The notes under the pieces are model-generated. The model saw only the letters and a program-made list of their open reading frames with translations, had not been told where the DNA came from and ran no database searches. Of a DNA stretch of 12,521 nucleotides, positions 12,000 through 12,521 are shown piece after piece (within the stretch, counting starts at the first letter, position 1; each line of letters opens with the position of its first letter). The stretch spans positions 1 to 12,521 of the forward strand of contig JBJXFI010000281.1 of NCBI GenBank assembly GCA_046154695.1, read 5' to 3'. Made by a program: the position numbers and the translations under genes. This stretch comes from DALYLB01 sp046154695 (GTDB lineage Bacteria > Acidobacteriota > Blastocatellia > RBC074).

Positions 12000-12521
12000 C
12001 CCTCCCCGCCTTTCCTCTTTCCTTCTTCCCACACGATCGCTTTTCCTGTTTGCAGGATCCAACATTCTTGTCGTTTTCGAATGCATATCCTTCGTCGACG
12101 TCGTGGATTAAGTTTGTTGGATGGAGCGCTCGATCTCAATCCGAAAAAATGCACCAATATTCATTTTTTTGAATGGTTGGGCCTCTTTTTTTCATTCCTC
12201 CATATTGCTTAACTGCAAGAACGGAAATGCCTTACTGCCATATTCAAAAAATGGAAAGGCTTGGAATGAGATTTGCCAATTTGTTGGTAGATTCTACGGA
12301 TAATTTTTGAAATCGTGACGAGAGCGGACTCTTCAACAACCAAGGGAGTCCGAAGGTTTCATAGCCGAAACTGGTTTTTTGCGAGTATCTGAGGCCCGAT
12401 ACCTATCTCACAGTGAATGAGACGAAAAGCAGGGAGAAGGCGGTGGGTCACGAGTACCATTTGAATCAAAACGGCACTTTAAATGTAATTGGAATCGAAC
12501 GGTAGGCTATTACCGAAACGA
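12000..12521. other. AT-rich terminal stretch, no gene recognised
   Basis: G+C falls to about 38% over 12121-12300 (hand count 69 of 180). Open frames are short; a 60-codon frame at 12121-12303 and a frame of about 46 codons ending at 12505 match nothing I know. An imperfect inverted pair, CATTTTTTTGAAT (12162-12174) and ATTCAAAAAATGG (12242-12254), is present, as is a hairpin CGGACTC/GAGTCCG (12325-12331, 12346-12352). Such a drop is compatible with the edge of an acquired segment or with a plain non-coding region; no integrase, att site or terminal repeat is visible. Confidence 0.4.

Noticed and set aside
12121..12303. 60-codon frame in the AT-rich tail
   Set aside because: No ribosome site, no recognisable motif; length expected by chance in such DNA.
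12365..12505. Open frame with GTG at 12413 near the right end
   Set aside because: About 46 codons, no start signal and no recognisable family.
1..12521. Defence system, toxin-antitoxin pair, prophage or insertion sequence
   Set aside because: No transposase, integrase, restriction-modification pair or Cas protein is seen. Uma2 is nuclease-like but stands alone.
1..12521. tRNA or rRNA genes
   Set aside because: I looked for GTTCGA-type T-loops followed by acceptor stems and for conserved rRNA stretches; nothing convincing, though a by-eye search can miss divergent tRNAs.

Overview
This is a GC-rich bacterial chromosome segment. Sampled coding lines reach about 78% G+C, and lines between 12121 and 12300 fall to about 38%. 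It holds nine protein genes I can support, plus an unusual amount of palindromic or repeat-built intergenic DNA. An orphan haem-motif cytochrome, Uma2, an SprT-like peptidase and frequent intergenic palindromes suggest a free-living member of Acidobacteria, Planctomycetes or an allied uncultured phylum. That placement is inference; there is no rRNA or other marker that would settle it.

Layout. (1) 3-1316, minus: exported protein with one CXXCH haem motif, divergent from (2) uvrC, 1376-3235, plus, complete, probably with a very short or absent leader. (3) 3278-3922, minus: Uma2-family nuclease-like protein, convergent with uvrC; the 42-base gap between them is almost entirely one perfect hairpin. 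(4) 3969-4727, minus: FabG-like SDR oxidoreductase, and (5) 4728-6026, minus: rarA/mgsA AAA+ ATPase; these two abut as TGA-ATG and are probably translationally coupled. (6) 6255-6959, plus: SprT-like zinc peptidase, overlapping by one base (7) 6959-8134, plus: GT4 glycosyltransferase. (8) about 8289/8304-9200, plus: SAM methyltransferase with an N-terminal CxxC...CxxC knuckle and a non-ATG start. (9) 9232-10089, minus: exported HExxHxxxxxH metallopeptidase-like protein. (10) 10520-11380, plus: RNase D-like DEDDy exonuclease with a C-terminal HRDC domain. Counting the cytochrome as item 1 makes ten numbered genes in all. From 11381 to the end I find no convincing gene.

How the genes work together. 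Three genes are DNA or RNA maintenance housekeeping (uvrC, rarA, the RNase D-like gene), but they are not one operon. The GT4 and methyltransferase genes could act in surface-glycan synthesis. I see no defence system, CRISPR array, transposase, rRNA or tRNA.

The most unusual content is between the genes. A recurring palindrome built on CCGCCTGAAGGCGGAACTC occurs at 3238-3271, nested in a larger palindrome at 10109-10178, and as a half copy at 11971-11991. Three further gaps hold inverted repeats whose arms are themselves short tandem repeats: a 7-mer at 6037-6140, a 9-mer at 8132-8216, and A/T-rich units at 11561-11675. A perfect triple 11-mer carrying Shine-Dalgarno-like cores precedes the RNase D-like gene. 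Several genes are G-rich on the coding strand in their 5' part and C-rich in their 3' part.
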